This document shows positions 1 through 8,528 of a stretch of DNA of 64,000 bases, one piece after another. Each line of letters starts with the position of its first letter. Positions within the stretch are counted from its first letter, which is position 1. Below the pieces are notes generated by a model, which did no database searches, was not told the DNA's origin, and worked only from the letters and a program-made list of their open reading frames with translations. The translations under genes and the position numbers were made by a program. Source of the DNA: Halomonas halmophila (GTDB taxonomy: Bacteria > Pseudomonadota > Gammaproteobacteria > Pseudomonadales > Halomonadaceae); assembly GCF_006540005.1 (NCBI RefSeq), contig NZ_BJOC01000030.1, positions 1 to 64,000 of the forward strand, given 5' to 3'.

Positions 1-42
1 AACCCCGACGGCATGGGGTCAAGGTTTTTCTTCCTTCTTAAA

Positions 43-146
43 GCGGCGCTAGCCGCGTTCTTGCCTCTTCAAGGCGCGAAGCGCCGTTCTTCCAGCGGCG
101 CCAGCCGCGTTCTTCCCTCTTCCAGGCGCGAAGCGCCGTTCTTCCA
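43..146. repeat. Two tandem 52-bp units with paired GC-rich hairpins
   Basis: Two copies of a unit with a period of 52 bases. Each copy holds one hairpin of the form GCGGC-loop-GCCGC (43-56 and 95-108) and one of the form GGCGC-GAA-GCGCC (73-85 and 125-137), separated by short GTTCTTCC-type spacers. It lies just downstream of the nadE stop. It looks like an extragenic REP-like element; no coding potential is supported. A weak hairpin followed by TTTTTC (about 3-30) precedes it. Confidence 0.7.
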
Positions 147-166
147 GCTCCCGGCGCAGCCGGGGG

Positions 167-1798
167 TCAGTCCCCTGGCTGCCAGCCGTTGACGATGGGG
201 TAACGACGGTCGCGGCCGAAGCCGCGGCGGGTGACACGCACCCCCACCGGCGCCTGGCGACGCTTGTACTCACAGCGGTCGACCAGGCGTACCACCTTGT
301 AGACATCGTCGTGGTTGAAGCCGGCGGCGATGATCGCTTCGGCGCTCATGTCGCCCTCGATGTAGCGCACCAGGATGGCGTCGAGCACGTCGTAATCCGG
401 CAACGAGTCGCTATCCTGCTGATCCGGCGCCAGCTCGGCGGAGGGCGGGCGCTCGATGACGCGCTCGGGAATCGCCGGTTCCTGACTGTTGCGCCAGCGC
501 GCCAATCGATAGACCCAGGTCTTGTAGACGTCCTTGATGGCGTTGTAGCCGCCCACCATGTCGCCGTAGAGGGTGGCATAGCCAACTGCCATCTCGCTCT
601 TGTTGCCGGTGGAGAGCACCATCAGGCCCTTCTTGTTGGAAAGCGCCATCAGCAGCACCCCGCGGCAGCGTGACTGCAGGTTTTCCTCGGTGGTGTCGCG
701 CTCGGTACCCGCGAAACTGGCGGAAAGGGTCTCCATGAAGGATTCGACCATCGACTCGATGGGCAGCACCTCGTACTCGATCCCGAGCATCCGGGCCTGT
801 TCGGCCGCATCCTGCTTGGAGATGTCTGCCGTGTAATGGTAGGGCATCATCACCGCGTGCACGCGTTGCGGTCCCAGGGCGTCCACGGCGATGGCCAGCG
901 ACAGGGCCGAGTCGATGCCGCCGGAGAGCCCCAGCACCACGCCCTGGAAGCCGCTCTTGTTGACGTAATCGCGCAGCCCGGTGACCAGCGCGCAGTAGAG
1001 GTTCTCCTCGGCGCTGACGTCTTCATCGACCTCGCCGGCACGTGGCACCCAGGCACCGTCTTCCTGCACGAAGAGCACCGGCATCAGGCCCACCGACCAG
1101 TGCGGCGCCTGTACGCGAAGCTCACCATTGGCGGCCACGCAGGCCGAGCCGCCGTCGAACACCAGCTCGTCCTGACCGCCGATCTGGTTGACGTAGACAA
1201 TCGGCAGGCCGACCTCGCCGGCCCGCTGTTCGAGCAGCGCCAGACGCTCGGCGGGCTTGTCCTGATGGAAGGGCGAGGCATTGAGGGTGATCAGGATCTC
1301 GGCGCCGGCATCGCGCGTCTGCTGAACCGGCCCTTCTTCCCAGACGTCCTCGCAGATCAGGATACCCAGCCGGGCGCCCTTGTGTTCGACCACCAGCGGC
1401 GCATCACCGACGCCGAAATAGCGCTGCTCATCGAAGACTTCATAATTGGGCAGGGCCTGCTTGGCATATTCGCCGACCCATTCGCCGTTATACAGCACCC
1501 CCGCCAGATTCCAGTTCCCGCCCTCACGGCGTCCCGGATAACCGACGATCACCATGACATCGCGAGCCACCTTTTCCGCCATGCGGGCACGCGCCTCGCG
1601 CAGTCGGGTCTCCAGAGAAGGACGCAACAGCAGGTCTTCCGGCGGATAGCCGGTCAGGAAGAGCTCGGGCAGTATCACCACATCGGCACCATGCTCGATG
1701 CGTGCCTCGCGTACCGTCTCGATTGCCGTCTCGGTATTGCCGGGAATATCGCCGACCAGCGGGTCGAGCTGGGCCATCACCAACGTCAGGTCTTGCAT
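167..1798 (-). CDS. nadE: Glutamine-hydrolysing NAD+ synthase
   Basis: Cytoplasmic enzyme that amidates nicotinic acid adenine dinucleotide to NAD+ with ATP, using ammonia released from glutamine. The N-terminal nitrilase-type amidase shows the Glu45, Lys113 and Cys149 triad, in LPELF, YAKQALPNY and LICEDVWEE. The C-terminal synthetase shows the ATP-pyrophosphatase loop SGGIDS at about 292-297. From the ATG at 1798 the protein has 543 residues, normal for the two-domain bacterial form. An in-frame ATG at 1825 and a TTG at 1879 are alternative starts with no better ribosome site. It is divergent from the PP0621-family gene. Confidence 0.95.
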   Translation of the reverse strand: MQDLTLVMAQLDPLVGDIPGNTETAIETVREARIEHGADVVILPELFLTGYPPEDLLLRPSLETRLREARARMAEKVARDVMVIVGYPGRREGGNWNLAGVLYNGEWVGEYAKQALPNYEVFDEQRYFGVGDAPLVVEHKGARLGILICEDVWEEGPVQQTRDAGAEILITLNASPFHQDKPAERLALLEQRAGEVGLPIVYVNQIGGQDELVFDGGSACVAANGELRVQAPHWSVGLMPVLFVQEDGAWVPRAGEVDEDVSAEENLYCALVTGLRDYVNKSGFQGVVLGLSGGIDSALSLAIAVDALGPQRVHAVMMPYHYTADISKQDAAEQARMLGIEYEVLPIESMVESFMETLSASFAGTERDTTEENLQSRCRGVLLMALSNKKGLMVLSTGNKSEMAVGYATLYGDMVGGYNAIKDVYKTWVYRLARWRNSQEPAIPERVIERPPSAELAPDQQDSDSLPDYDVLDAILVRYIEGDMSAEAIIAAGFNHDDVYKVVRLVDRCEYKRRQAPVGVRVTRRGFGRDRRYPIVNGWQPGD

Positions 1799-1907
1799 GG
1801 GCGTCAAAATCTCTCGAGAATCCATCGATACGGCCATTGTCCCGCAAGGGCGGCCGTCAGGCAAAGCCGACCGCCCCAAGCCCGACTTCCAGGGAGCCGC
1901 TCAAAGG

Positions 1908-2165
1908 ATGAACCTCTTGCTGATTCGCCTGATCATCTTCGCCGTGCTGTTCTTCGCCGGCCTCAAACTGTATCGCATGTACCGGGAATGGCAGCAGGAC
2001 CGCAATGCCGGTGACCAGGACGATACTCCCGCCAATGCCATGGTGCGCTGCGCCTGGTGCCAGGTGCATCTGCCCGAGAACGAGGCCCTGCGCGAGCGCC
2101 GGGAATGGTTCTGCTCGACCGAGCACCGCGACAAGTACCTTGCCGAGCAGGATAGCGAGGAATAG
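1908..2165 (+). CDS. PP0621 family small membrane-anchored protein
   Basis: An 85-residue protein. The first 20 residues form one hydrophobic segment (LLLIRLIIFAVLFFAGL), followed by a short charged linker and a C-terminal metal-site-like part with CAWC, then FCSTEHRDKY. This is the PP0621 family (a name without a function); the cysteines suggest a small zinc ribbon. I chose the ATG at 1908 because AAAGG lies just upstream and the hydrophobic segment begins directly after it; a longer frame starting at 1698 runs antisense through nadE. Its function is unknown. Confidence 0.8.
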   Translation: MNLLLIRLIIFAVLFFAGLKLYRMYREWQQDRNAGDQDDTPANAMVRCAWCQVHLPENEALRERREWFCSTEHRDKYLAEQDSEE

Positions 2166-2184
2166 CACCGACGCTGCCGCCTGC

Positions 2185-3282
2185 TCAGCCCGGCAGGGGG
2201 CCGGCCAACCGATAGGGCAAGGGGTCGACGATCGGCTCGCGCCCCAGCAGTTCATCGACCAGCAGACGCGTCGCGGCGGGCGCCAGCACCAGGCCATTGC
2301 GATAGTGTCCGGCATTGACATGCAGGTTGGTGAAGCCCGGCACGGCACCGATGAAGGGCACGCCATCCGGGGATCCCGGACGCAGCCCCGCCCAGTGATG
2401 CACCACCGCGCAGTCAGCCAGCGCCGGCACGATGCGCGTCGCCGAGGCCCACAGGGATTCCCGCGCCGTGGCGCTCAGCGACTTGTCGAAGCCGCTCTCC
2501 TCCAGGGTCGAGCCCGCCAGCACGCGGCCATCGGCGCGGGGGATCACATAGCGTCCATCCATCAGCACCACGCGCCGCACCAGGCTGGGCGGCGCCTGGA
2601 ACTGGATCATCTGGCCCTTGACCGGGCGTACCGGCAGGTTCACGTCGACACTGGCCAGCAGCGACGCCGCCCAGGCGCCTCCGCAGACCACGACCTGATC
2701 CGCCCGGTAGCGTCCCCGGCCCGTCTTCACCGCATCGACTCGACCGCCGCGGGCCTCCAGCCGTTCGACCTCACAGCCCTCGAGCAGCGTAACCCGGGGT
2801 ATCGCCTGCAGGCGCGTGCTCAAGGCACGGGCCAGCCGCGGATTGCGCAGGCTGCCGAGAGTCGGCATCCATAGGGCCTCCTCGCACCCCGGTGCCGCCG
2901 CGGGCTCCTTGGCGTAGAGAAAATCGGCGGACACGCGCTCGAGCGGCTTGCCCAGGTCGCGCGCCCAGGCCATTGCCGCCGCCTCTTCGTCGACGCGCAG
3001 ATACAGGAGCCCCTTCTGGCGGTATTCCGGGTCAATGCCGGTCTCTTCCAGCAGGCGCAGCGCGAGCTCCGGATAGCGCCCCTCCGACCAGGCGGACAGC
3101 CGCGAGATGGGTGCCGAATAGCGCCACGGATAAAGCGGCGAGACGATCCCGCCACCAGCCCAGGAGGCCTCACGGCCGCACTCTCCGCGCTCGACCAGGG
3201 TGACCGAATGCCCCGCATCGGCCAGTTGCAGCGTGGTCAGCATGCCGATGACACCGCCACCCACGACAAGAAAATCACTCAC
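2185..3282 (-). CDS. thiO: Glycine oxidase ThiO
   Basis: FAD-dependent oxidase of the DAO superfamily. It oxidises glycine to the imine used to form the thiazole ring of thiamine. The N-terminal dinucleotide fold is clear (VVGGGVIGMLT at 5-15, with Glu at the strand 2 end in LVERG). The tail ends in the substrate/FAD region around GLRPGSPDGVPFIG and NAGHYRNGLVLAP, typical of ThiO. The 365 residues match the family. The start codon is GTG with a CAGGACGG ribosome site. No other thiamine gene lies nearby. Confidence 0.9.
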   Translation of the reverse strand: MSDFLVVGGGVIGMLTTLQLADAGHSVTLVERGECGREASWAGGGIVSPLYPWRYSAPISRLSAWSEGRYPELALRLLEETGIDPEYRQKGLLYLRVDEEAAAMAWARDLGKPLERVSADFLYAKEPAAAPGCEEALWMPTLGSLRNPRLARALSTRLQAIPRVTLLEGCEVERLEARGGRVDAVKTGRGRYRADQVVVCGGAWAASLLASVDVNLPVRPVKGQMIQFQAPPSLVRRVVLMDGRYVIPRADGRVLAGSTLEESGFDKSLSATARESLWASATRIVPALADCAVVHHWAGLRPGSPDGVPFIGAVPGFTNLHVNAGHYRNGLVLAPAATRLLVDELLGREPIVDPLPYRLAGPLPG

Positions 3283-3374
3283 GCAATCCGTCCTGAATCT
3301 CTGATGGAAGACATGGAGGCAGCCGCTAACGTCAGAGTAACGACGCCGTCACCTCCTCGACCGAGCGAGCCCTC

Positions 3375-3944
3375 ATGCAACGCCAGGAAGACACTACCTC
3401 CTCCCCTGCCGGCAGGCAGGTACTGCCAGCCCGCGGCCCGTCGGCCGGCATGCGCCAGGCCGGGGTGACGCTGCTCGAACTGTGCCTGGTGCTGAGCATC
3501 CTGGCCATCACCGCCGGTTGGGGCTTGCCCGGCCTGAGCGCCCTGATGGCACGCCATGAGGTCGCCGTGGAAGTCATGAGGCTCCAGGATAGCCTGGCGA
3601 CGGCCCGCCATACCGCCATCAGTCGACGCGCCATCGTCACCGTCTGCCCCAGCGCGGACGGCAGCGGCTGCGGTGATGACTGGACGGCGCCGCTGAGCAT
3701 CCTCGCCGGGGAAGTCGGTCAGCCGCCCGCTGAGCAGACCCTGCTCGGCCGACGCCGCGCCAGCCGACTGAACGCCATCACCTATCGCCAGGACCAGCGT
3801 CCGGTTCGCTACCGGCCCGACGGGCGGGCCACCGGACACAATGGCACCTTTCGGCTATGCGGCCGACACGGCGAAGGCGCCTCGCTGATTCTCAGCAACT
3901 TCGGCCGCGTCCGCGTGATCGAGGACAGTCCGGCCGGTTGCTGA
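3375..3944 (+). CDS. fimT: GspH/FimT family type IV minor pseudopilin
   Basis: A prepilin-like protein. The class III signal is RQAG cleaved before VTLLELCLVLSI, with the usual Glu at +5. A hydrophobic helix follows, then a GspH-type globular domain with the C-terminal cysteine pair (RLCGRHG and SPAGC). With the ATG at 3375 the leader is 29 residues; the ATG at 3450 would give a 4-residue leader plus Gly, but neither has a strong ribosome site. It is the only plus-strand member of the pilin locus and converges on pilX with a 9-base gap. Minor pilins prime type IV pilus assembly at the inner membrane. Confidence 0.85.
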   Translation: MQRQEDTTSSPAGRQVLPARGPSAGMRQAGVTLLELCLVLSILAITAGWGLPGLSALMARHEVAVEVMRLQDSLATARHTAISRRAIVTVCPSADGSGCGDDWTAPLSILAGEVGQPPAEQTLLGRRRASRLNAITYRQDQRPVRYRPDGRATGHNGTFRLCGRHGEGASLILSNFGRVRVIEDSPAGC

Positions 3945-3953
3945 GCCGAGTGC

Positions 3954-4997
3954 TCACTGCCAGCTTACCAAGCGCGTCTCGACAGGAGAATTGGGTAGAC
4001 GCGGATGGCCGACCCGATGCTGGAGGTCGCCATCGATTCGCATGTCGCCATGTGCCAACAGCGCGCCGGCCAGCCGCGACCCGGCCTCCAGCTCGATATC
4101 GCCGGCTGCGAGCAGCCAGGCTCGCGCCGTGCTCGACAGCCGGATATCACCACCTGCCAGGATGGCGACATCCAGGCGCTCGCCCTGGCCGACCTGACCC
4201 GCCAGCGTGACATCTCCTCGGGCCATCAGGGTGGCATGGTGAAAGTCGGCCGTGGCCGCGACCTCCAGGCGTCCCGGACAATGATAGACCCGACCATTCC
4301 GGTCGCCGCTGGCCTCGAAACGACAATAGGCCTGTCCCTGCGCATCCGTGCGTACGCTCAAGGCCACAGCAACGTCGGGCGGCGAGGTGTCGATGGCCGG
4401 CAGACCAATGCGCGCGTCCGCCGCAACGGCGGCATTGGCATGCACGTCAGCCTGCGATGTCAGATCGGAGGGCGCGATGATCCGCCCATCGGCCAGGGCG
4501 ACAAAGCGCACCAGGCGCGCGGCAGCACGCGAGAAGGCCACCTCGGCCACCACCGGCCGACTGGCTGCCTCGAGGTCACCACTCGCCGTGACAAAGGCGC
4601 CCATGGCCACTATGCGACGACGCTGCGATGGCGCCTCCAGATAGCGATAGACACAGCGTTGCGGGGCGACACAGCCGCCGGAGGCGGCCGCCTCGCCGCC
4701 GAAGCGAGCCGGGTCGGTGAAGTCCTGCCAGGTCAGCGACCCGAGGCTGATGGTATCGGGCTGGACGCGCATGGCCGCAGGGGCTTGCAGCGCCGACAGG
4801 CCCCGCGAAAGGGCCGCCTCGGCATTCAACTGCGCCTGGGTCGCAAGCTCCAGGTTGCCAGCCAGGCGCTCGGTCGTCAGCGCCGCACGCAACCCGGCCA
4901 CGCCCAGCATCGCCCCCATGGCCAGCAGGATCAGCACCACGGGCAGAGCCATTCCCTGGTGGCGCTGCTGCCCGGCACCCCGCCATGGCGCCTTCAT
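3954..4997 (-). CDS. pilX: PilX-like minor pilin with long beta-repeat C-terminus
   Basis: The N-terminus (HQG cleaved before MALPVVLILLAMGAM, then ERLAGNLELA) is the PilX_N signature. There is no Glu at +5, as expected for PilX/GspK tip pilins. At 347 residues it is much longer than usual PilX. After about residue 190 it shows regular short strands with turns (ARGDVTLAG, AGGDIRLSS, AAGDIELEAG, AHGDMRIDG), which resemble a small beta-helix or polymer-forming domain. The start overlaps the pilW stop in ATGA, so translation is coupled. It probably sits at or near the pilus tip complex, though no pilY1 gene is present here. Confidence 0.8.
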   Translation of the reverse strand: MKAPWRGAGQQRHQGMALPVVLILLAMGAMLGVAGLRAALTTERLAGNLELATQAQLNAEAALSRGLSALQAPAAMRVQPDTISLGSLTWQDFTDPARFGGEAAASGGCVAPQRCVYRYLEAPSQRRRIVAMGAFVTASGDLEAASRPVVAEVAFSRAAARLVRFVALADGRIIAPSDLTSQADVHANAAVAADARIGLPAIDTSPPDVAVALSVRTDAQGQAYCRFEASGDRNGRVYHCPGRLEVAATADFHHATLMARGDVTLAGQVGQGERLDVAILAGGDIRLSSTARAWLLAAGDIELEAGSRLAGALLAHGDMRIDGDLQHRVGHPRLPNSPVETRLVSWQ

Positions 4998-5461
4998 GGC
5001 GCAGCCTGCGTGGCCCGGCGCACCGCCATCCGCCGGTCCATGCCATGCAGCACGACGGGGGTCGCCTCGGCGAGTGGCTGCAGGCGAATGCGGTACAGAC
5101 CGGCACGACCCGACGCCTGCACGGGCCGACTCGTCTCACAACTGGCAGCGGTCGCTGCCAGGCCATCCACCAGCGGCTCACCGGCCTGGCTGTCGTACAG
5201 GCTGCAGCCCTCCCCGTTCGCCGCCTCCACCAGGGCATAACGCCCCGGCTCGACGCCACCGCGGCGAATATCGCGCAGCACCAGGAGAGCGCCCAGCATC
5301 ACGGCCTGCTGACGCTTTCCCAGCGCCTCCACCCGTGCCAGGTTGTCCACCCCATCCAGATAGAGCCGCCCGGCCCCCAGCAATACCAGCATGCCGATGG
5401 CCATCGCCACCATCAGCTCGACCAGCGACACCCCGCGCTCGACCACCCGACAGCCCCTCAT
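4994..5461 (-). CDS. pilW: PilW-like minor pilin (short)
   Basis: Prepilin with leader MRGCRVVERG cleaved before VSLVELMVAMAIGML and Glu at +5. The globular part is short: 155 residues in all, against well over 200 in typical PilW. The family call therefore rests on the N-terminus, the position between pilV and pilX, and the SCETS cysteine region. The ATG at 5461 has GGAGG at good distance and overlaps the pilV stop by four bases. The longer frame reaching 5536 runs back inside pilV and is not needed. Confidence 0.75.
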   Translation of the reverse strand: MRGCRVVERGVSLVELMVAMAIGMLVLLGAGRLYLDGVDNLARVEALGKRQQAVMLGALLVLRDIRRGGVEPGRYALVEAANGEGCSLYDSQAGEPLVDGLAATAASCETSRPVQASGRAGLYRIRLQPLAEATPVVLHGMDRRMAVRRATQAAP

Positions 5462-5859
5462 GGCGCCACCTCCGGCAGGCGCGTGGTATAGACCAGTGCG
5501 CCCGAGCCATCGCCCGCCAGTCGTGACGCCGACCATTCGAGTGTCACCCGATAGCTACAACCCGGCCCGCCCAGCGCGACCTCGCCTTCCAGGCCCGGGA
5601 GCCGGTCACGCCAGCGCGCCTGCCAGGTGGCCTCGGTCGCGCCCGGTGCGGGACAGCCGCCCGCCTCGAGGCGCGACCAGAGCAGTTCGACGGCGTCCTG
5701 CGCCGCCAGGCTGGCCAGTCCGCGTTGATAGCCCAGCTGCGCGCCATGCAGGGATTCCAGCTGCACCGAGGCCATGCCCAGCAGCCCCACCGAGAGCACC
5801 ACCAGCGCGATCAGGGCTTCGAGCAGCGTGAAGGCTTGTTGCGCTCTGACGGCCACCAT
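5458..5859 (-). CDS. pilV: PilV-like minor pilin
   Basis: Prepilin of 133 residues. The leader MVAVRAQQA precedes FTLLEALIALVVLSVGLLG, the typical PilV helix, with Glu at +5. The residue before the expected cut is Ala, not the nearly invariant Gly. The globular part has the Cys pair expected of minor pilins (AGGCPAPGA and GPGCSYRV). The start at 5859 has a strong GGAGG; an upstream in-frame ATG at 5892 overlaps the previous gene. It is the second gene of the pilE-pilV-pilW-pilX run. Confidence 0.8.
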   Translation of the reverse strand: MVAVRAQQAFTLLEALIALVVLSVGLLGMASVQLESLHGAQLGYQRGLASLAAQDAVELLWSRLEAGGCPAPGATEATWQARWRDRLPGLEGEVALGGPGCSYRVTLEWSASRLAGDGSGALVYTTRLPEVAP

Positions 5860-5882
5860 CCTGACCTCCTCCCGCACGCCAC

Positions 5883-6275
5883 TTACCAGCACTCAGCCGG
5901 CAAGCCTCGCCCGTTGGCCTTCAGACTCAGGACACGACACCGCCCGGCGACGGCCTCACCGTCGTGGGTCGCCGTCAGCCGATAGTCACTCCTGGCAAGG
6001 TTGGCCGTGATGCGATAGTGACCGGCATCGGAGAACGCCGGCGTGTCGATGCAGCCCTGGTAGGAGCGGGACCGCGTGCGACAGCGCTCCAGCCGCCCCG
6101 CCAGCTGCATCAGCGCCGCCTGCCCCTCCGTCACCCTGGCGTCGGCCAGGGCCGTCCGGTAATGCGGGTAGGCGACGGCAACGAGCACGCCGAGGAGCGC
6201 GACCACGGCCAGCAGCTCCAGCAGCGTGAAGCCCATCTGTCGGCAAGCAACGGCCGAACGGCGTGCATCCGGCAC
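5883..6275 (-). CDS. pilE: PilE-like type IV minor pilin
   Basis: The prepilin signature RQMG before FTLLELLAVVALLGVLVAVAYPHY is the classic PilE/major-pilin-like helix with Glu at +5. The rest resembles the short PilE family, with two disulfide-capable Cys (LERCRTRS and YQGC) and a C-terminal Cys in PAECW. Start choice is uncertain. A GTG at 6275 gives a 15-residue leader, the ATG at 6236 would leave only Met-Gly, and an ATG at 6377 would give a 49-residue leader. It is the first gene of the minus-strand minor pilin operon, downstream of the ispH terminator. Confidence 0.8.
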   Translation of the reverse strand: MPDARRSAVACRQMGFTLLELLAVVALLGVLVAVAYPHYRTALADARVTEGQAALMQLAGRLERCRTRSRSYQGCIDTPAFSDAGHYRITANLARSDYRLTATHDGEAVAGRCRVLSLKANGRGLPAECW

Positions 6276-6423
6276 TGGCGAGTGGCACACTTCCCTGTCC
6301 CCCGGCGTGACGTCCTGTCCCCCAATATGGAACAGGAACGGCGGGGGCGACAGCCGGACCACATGCAGAGTACGCATCTCCCCGTGGGCGGCTCATGAAG
6401 ATGCTAATGCCCACACTATACAA

Positions 6424-6448
6424 AACGCCGGGCGCATGGCCCGGCGTT
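6424..6448 (-). terminator. Rho-independent terminator after ispH
   Basis: A perfect 10-bp stem AACGCCGGGC/GCCCGGCGTT with a 5-base loop. Read on the minus strand it is followed by TTTTG. It lies 27 bases past the ispH stop and separates the ispH operon from the pilin operon. Confidence 0.8.
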
Positions 6449-6474
6449 GTGCGGTCAGGGAGGCGATGCCGGGA

Positions 6475-7428
6475 TCATTCGCTGACGATGACCTGCTCAC
6501 GCAGCTCGCTCGGCATTGAGAAGGTGATCGTCTCCTCGCGGCCGGCAAGCTCCTCGGGGGCCTCGGCGCCCAGCGAGCGCAGCTGCTCGATGACGCCATT
6601 GACCAGCACCTCGGGGGCACTCGCGCCGGCCGTGACACCCACTGTCTGGATGCCCTCCAGCCAGGCGGGATCGATCTGCTCGGCATTGTCGATCAGATAG
6701 GCCGGGGTGCCGACACGCTCGGAAAGCTCGCGCAGACGGTTGGAGTTGGAACTGTTGGGACTGCCCACCACCAGCAGCAGGTCACTACCCGCGGCCAGGT
6801 CGCGCACGGCATCCTGACGGTTCTGGGTGGCATAGCAGATGTCATCCTTGCGCGGCCCCTGAATCTCGGGAAAGCGCTCGCGCAGGGCATCGATCACCCG
6901 CGCCGTGTCATCCATGGACAGCGTGGTCTGGGTGACGAAGGCGAGTTGCGTGGGGTCCCTGACCTCGAGACGCTCGACGTCCTGCTCGTCCTCGACCAGA
7001 TAGATGTGGCCGCCGCGCGAGGTGTCATAGCGCCCCATGGTGCCCTCGACCTCGGGATGCCCGGCATGGCCGATGAGAACGCACTCCCGACCATCCCGAG
7101 CATAACGCAGGACTTCCATGTGCACCTTGGTGACCAGCGGGCAGGTGGCGTCGAAGACCTTGAGGCCACGCCGGTCCGCTTCTTCCTGCACGGCCCGTGA
7201 CACGCCGTGGGCCGAGAAGATAACGATCACGTCGTCGGGCACCTCATGGAGCTCCTCGACGAAAATCGCCCCGCGTTCGCGCAGGCTATCGACCACGAAG
7301 CGGTTGTGCACCACCTCGTGGCGCACATAGATCGGCGGACCGCAGACATCCAGCGCCCGATTGACGATCTCGATGGCGCGATCGACGCCCGCGCAGAAAC
7401 CGCGGGGATTGGCCAGCTTGATTTGCAT
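6475..7428 (-). CDS. ispH: 4-hydroxy-3-methylbut-2-enyl diphosphate reductase
   Basis: Iron-sulfur enzyme of the last step of the MEP isoprenoid pathway, producing IPP and DMAPP. All three cluster-binding cysteines are visible: RGFCAGV (Cys12), DATCPLVTK and [11 protein letters not shown]. The substrate-site motifs ([22 protein letters not shown]) and a C-terminal GASAPEVLV segment are present. The 317 residues are normal. It is the last gene of the murJ-ribF-ileS-lspA-fkpB-ispH minus-strand block and is followed by a terminator. Confidence 0.97.
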   Translation of the reverse strand: MQIKLANPRGFCAGVDRAIEIVNRALDVCGPPIYVRHEVVHNRFVVDSLRERGAIFVEELHEVPDDVIVIFSAHGVSRAVQEEADRRGLKVFDATCPLVTKVHMEVLRYARDGRECVLIGHAGHPEVEGTMGRYDTSRGGHIYLVEDEQDVERLEVRDPTQLAFVTQTTLSMDDTARVIDALRERFPEIQGPRKDDICYATQNRQDAVRDLAAGSDLLLVVGSPNSSNSNRLRELSERVGTPAYLIDNAEQIDPAWLEGIQTVGVTAGASAPEVLVNGVIEQLRSLGAEAPEELAGREETITFSMPSELREQVIVSE

Positions 7429-7490
7429 GATTGCCTAGCCTCGGTGCTCGAGCACCTCTGGACATGATGAGTACAAAATAGCAGAGCGGC

Positions 7491-7952
7491 TCAGTGCGTC
7501 GTGGCGGGTGTCACCTCGATGACTTCCACCTCGAAGGTCAGGGTACGCCCTGCCAGGGGGTGATTGAAATCCACCTCGACCTGTTTCTCGCCGACTTCCT
7601 TGATGACCCCGGGCAGCTCGCCGCCGGCGGCGTCCGCGAAGGACATGACCATGCCGGATTCCGGGGTCTGGTCGCCGAAATCATCGAGGGCGATCATCTG
7701 CACATTCTGCGGATTGTGCTGACCGAAAGCATGCTCGGGGGAAACCTCGTAACTGCCCTCGTCACCGGCCGAGAGCCCCATGATGGGACGCTCGAAGCCC
7801 GGCGGCAGATTACCGTCGCCGACCTGGAAGGTCGCCGCCTGCTTGTCGCGGGTCGAGTCGACCACGGTGCCATCTTCCAGCTTCAGGGTGAAATGCAGGG
7901 TGACCTGCATGCCCTCGTCGATGCGGTGGGCGTTCGCGTGTTCATCGCTCAT
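7491..7952 (-). CDS. fkpB: FKBP-type peptidyl-prolyl isomerase, SlpA/FkpB type
   Basis: A 153-residue cytoplasmic FKBP with an inserted IF (insert-in-flap) region, as in SlpA. Family residues are visible in VTLHFTLKLEDGTVVDST, PPGFERPIMGLSAGDEGS, SPEHAFGQHNP and DFNHPLAGRTLTFEVEV. It lacks the His-rich metal tail of SlyD, so SlpA/FkpB is the better name. It lies between lspA and ispH, the standard gammaproteobacterial order. Confidence 0.92.
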   Translation of the reverse strand: MSDEHANAHRIDEGMQVTLHFTLKLEDGTVVDSTRDKQAATFQVGDGNLPPGFERPIMGLSAGDEGSYEVSPEHAFGQHNPQNVQMIALDDFGDQTPESGMVMSFADAAGGELPGVIKEVGEKQVEVDFNHPLAGRTLTFEVEVIEVTPATTH

Positions 7953-7999
7953 GGGCGTTCTCTCCGGGGTCTCGAACAGGGGATGTCGGTGGCCGGGCG

Positions 8000-8518
8000 T
8001 CAGCGGCGCCGTCGATCACCGAACAGCGACTCGATGATCAGGCCGATGGCGCCCAGGGTGATGCCGATATCCGCCACATTGAAGGCCGGGTAGTACCAGC
8101 CGGCGGCGTGGAAGGACAGGAAGTCCACCACATAGCCATGCAGCAGCCGGTCATGCAGATTGCCCAGGGCACCGCCGATGACCAGCGCCAGGGCGGCGCC
8201 GAGCATCTTCTCGTCGGCCCGCAGCCGACGCATCCAGATCGTCAGGCCGACCGTCGCCGCCACTGCGATGGCGGCAAAGAACCAGCGCTGCCAGCCCGGA
8301 TGGTCGGCGAGGAAGCTGAAGGCCGCACCGGTGTTATGCAGCAGCGTCAGATTGAAGAACGGCAGCACCTCGACCGGCCTGGCGTAGGCCAGGAAATGCG
8401 TCGCCAGCGCCTTGGTCGCCAGATCGAGAACGACCACCACCGCGGCCAGCCACAGCCAGCGCAGCGGGCGTTGCATGGGCGCCGCGGCGGCGCCCCGTGA
8501 GTCATCCTGCTCAGTCAT
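8000..8518 (-). CDS. lspA: Lipoprotein signal peptidase (signal peptidase II)
   Basis: Inner-membrane aspartic protease that removes signal peptides from diacylglyceryl-prolipoproteins. The 172-residue protein has four hydrophobic segments and both catalytic regions: GNLHDRLLHGYVVDFLSF with one Asp, and FNVADIGITLG with the other. The NTGAAFSFL motif is also present. The ATG at 8518 is chosen because the extra upstream residues of the open frame are polar, low-complexity and antisense to ileS. The gene starts 10 bases after the ileS stop. Confidence 0.95.
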   Translation of the reverse strand: MTEQDDSRGAAAAPMQRPLRWLWLAAVVVVLDLATKALATHFLAYARPVEVLPFFNLTLLHNTGAAFSFLADHPGWQRWFFAAIAVAATVGLTIWMRRLRADEKMLGAALALVIGGALGNLHDRLLHGYVVDFLSFHAAGWYYPAFNVADIGITLGAIGLIIESLFGDRRRR

Positions 8519-8528
8519 CCGGCCCACC

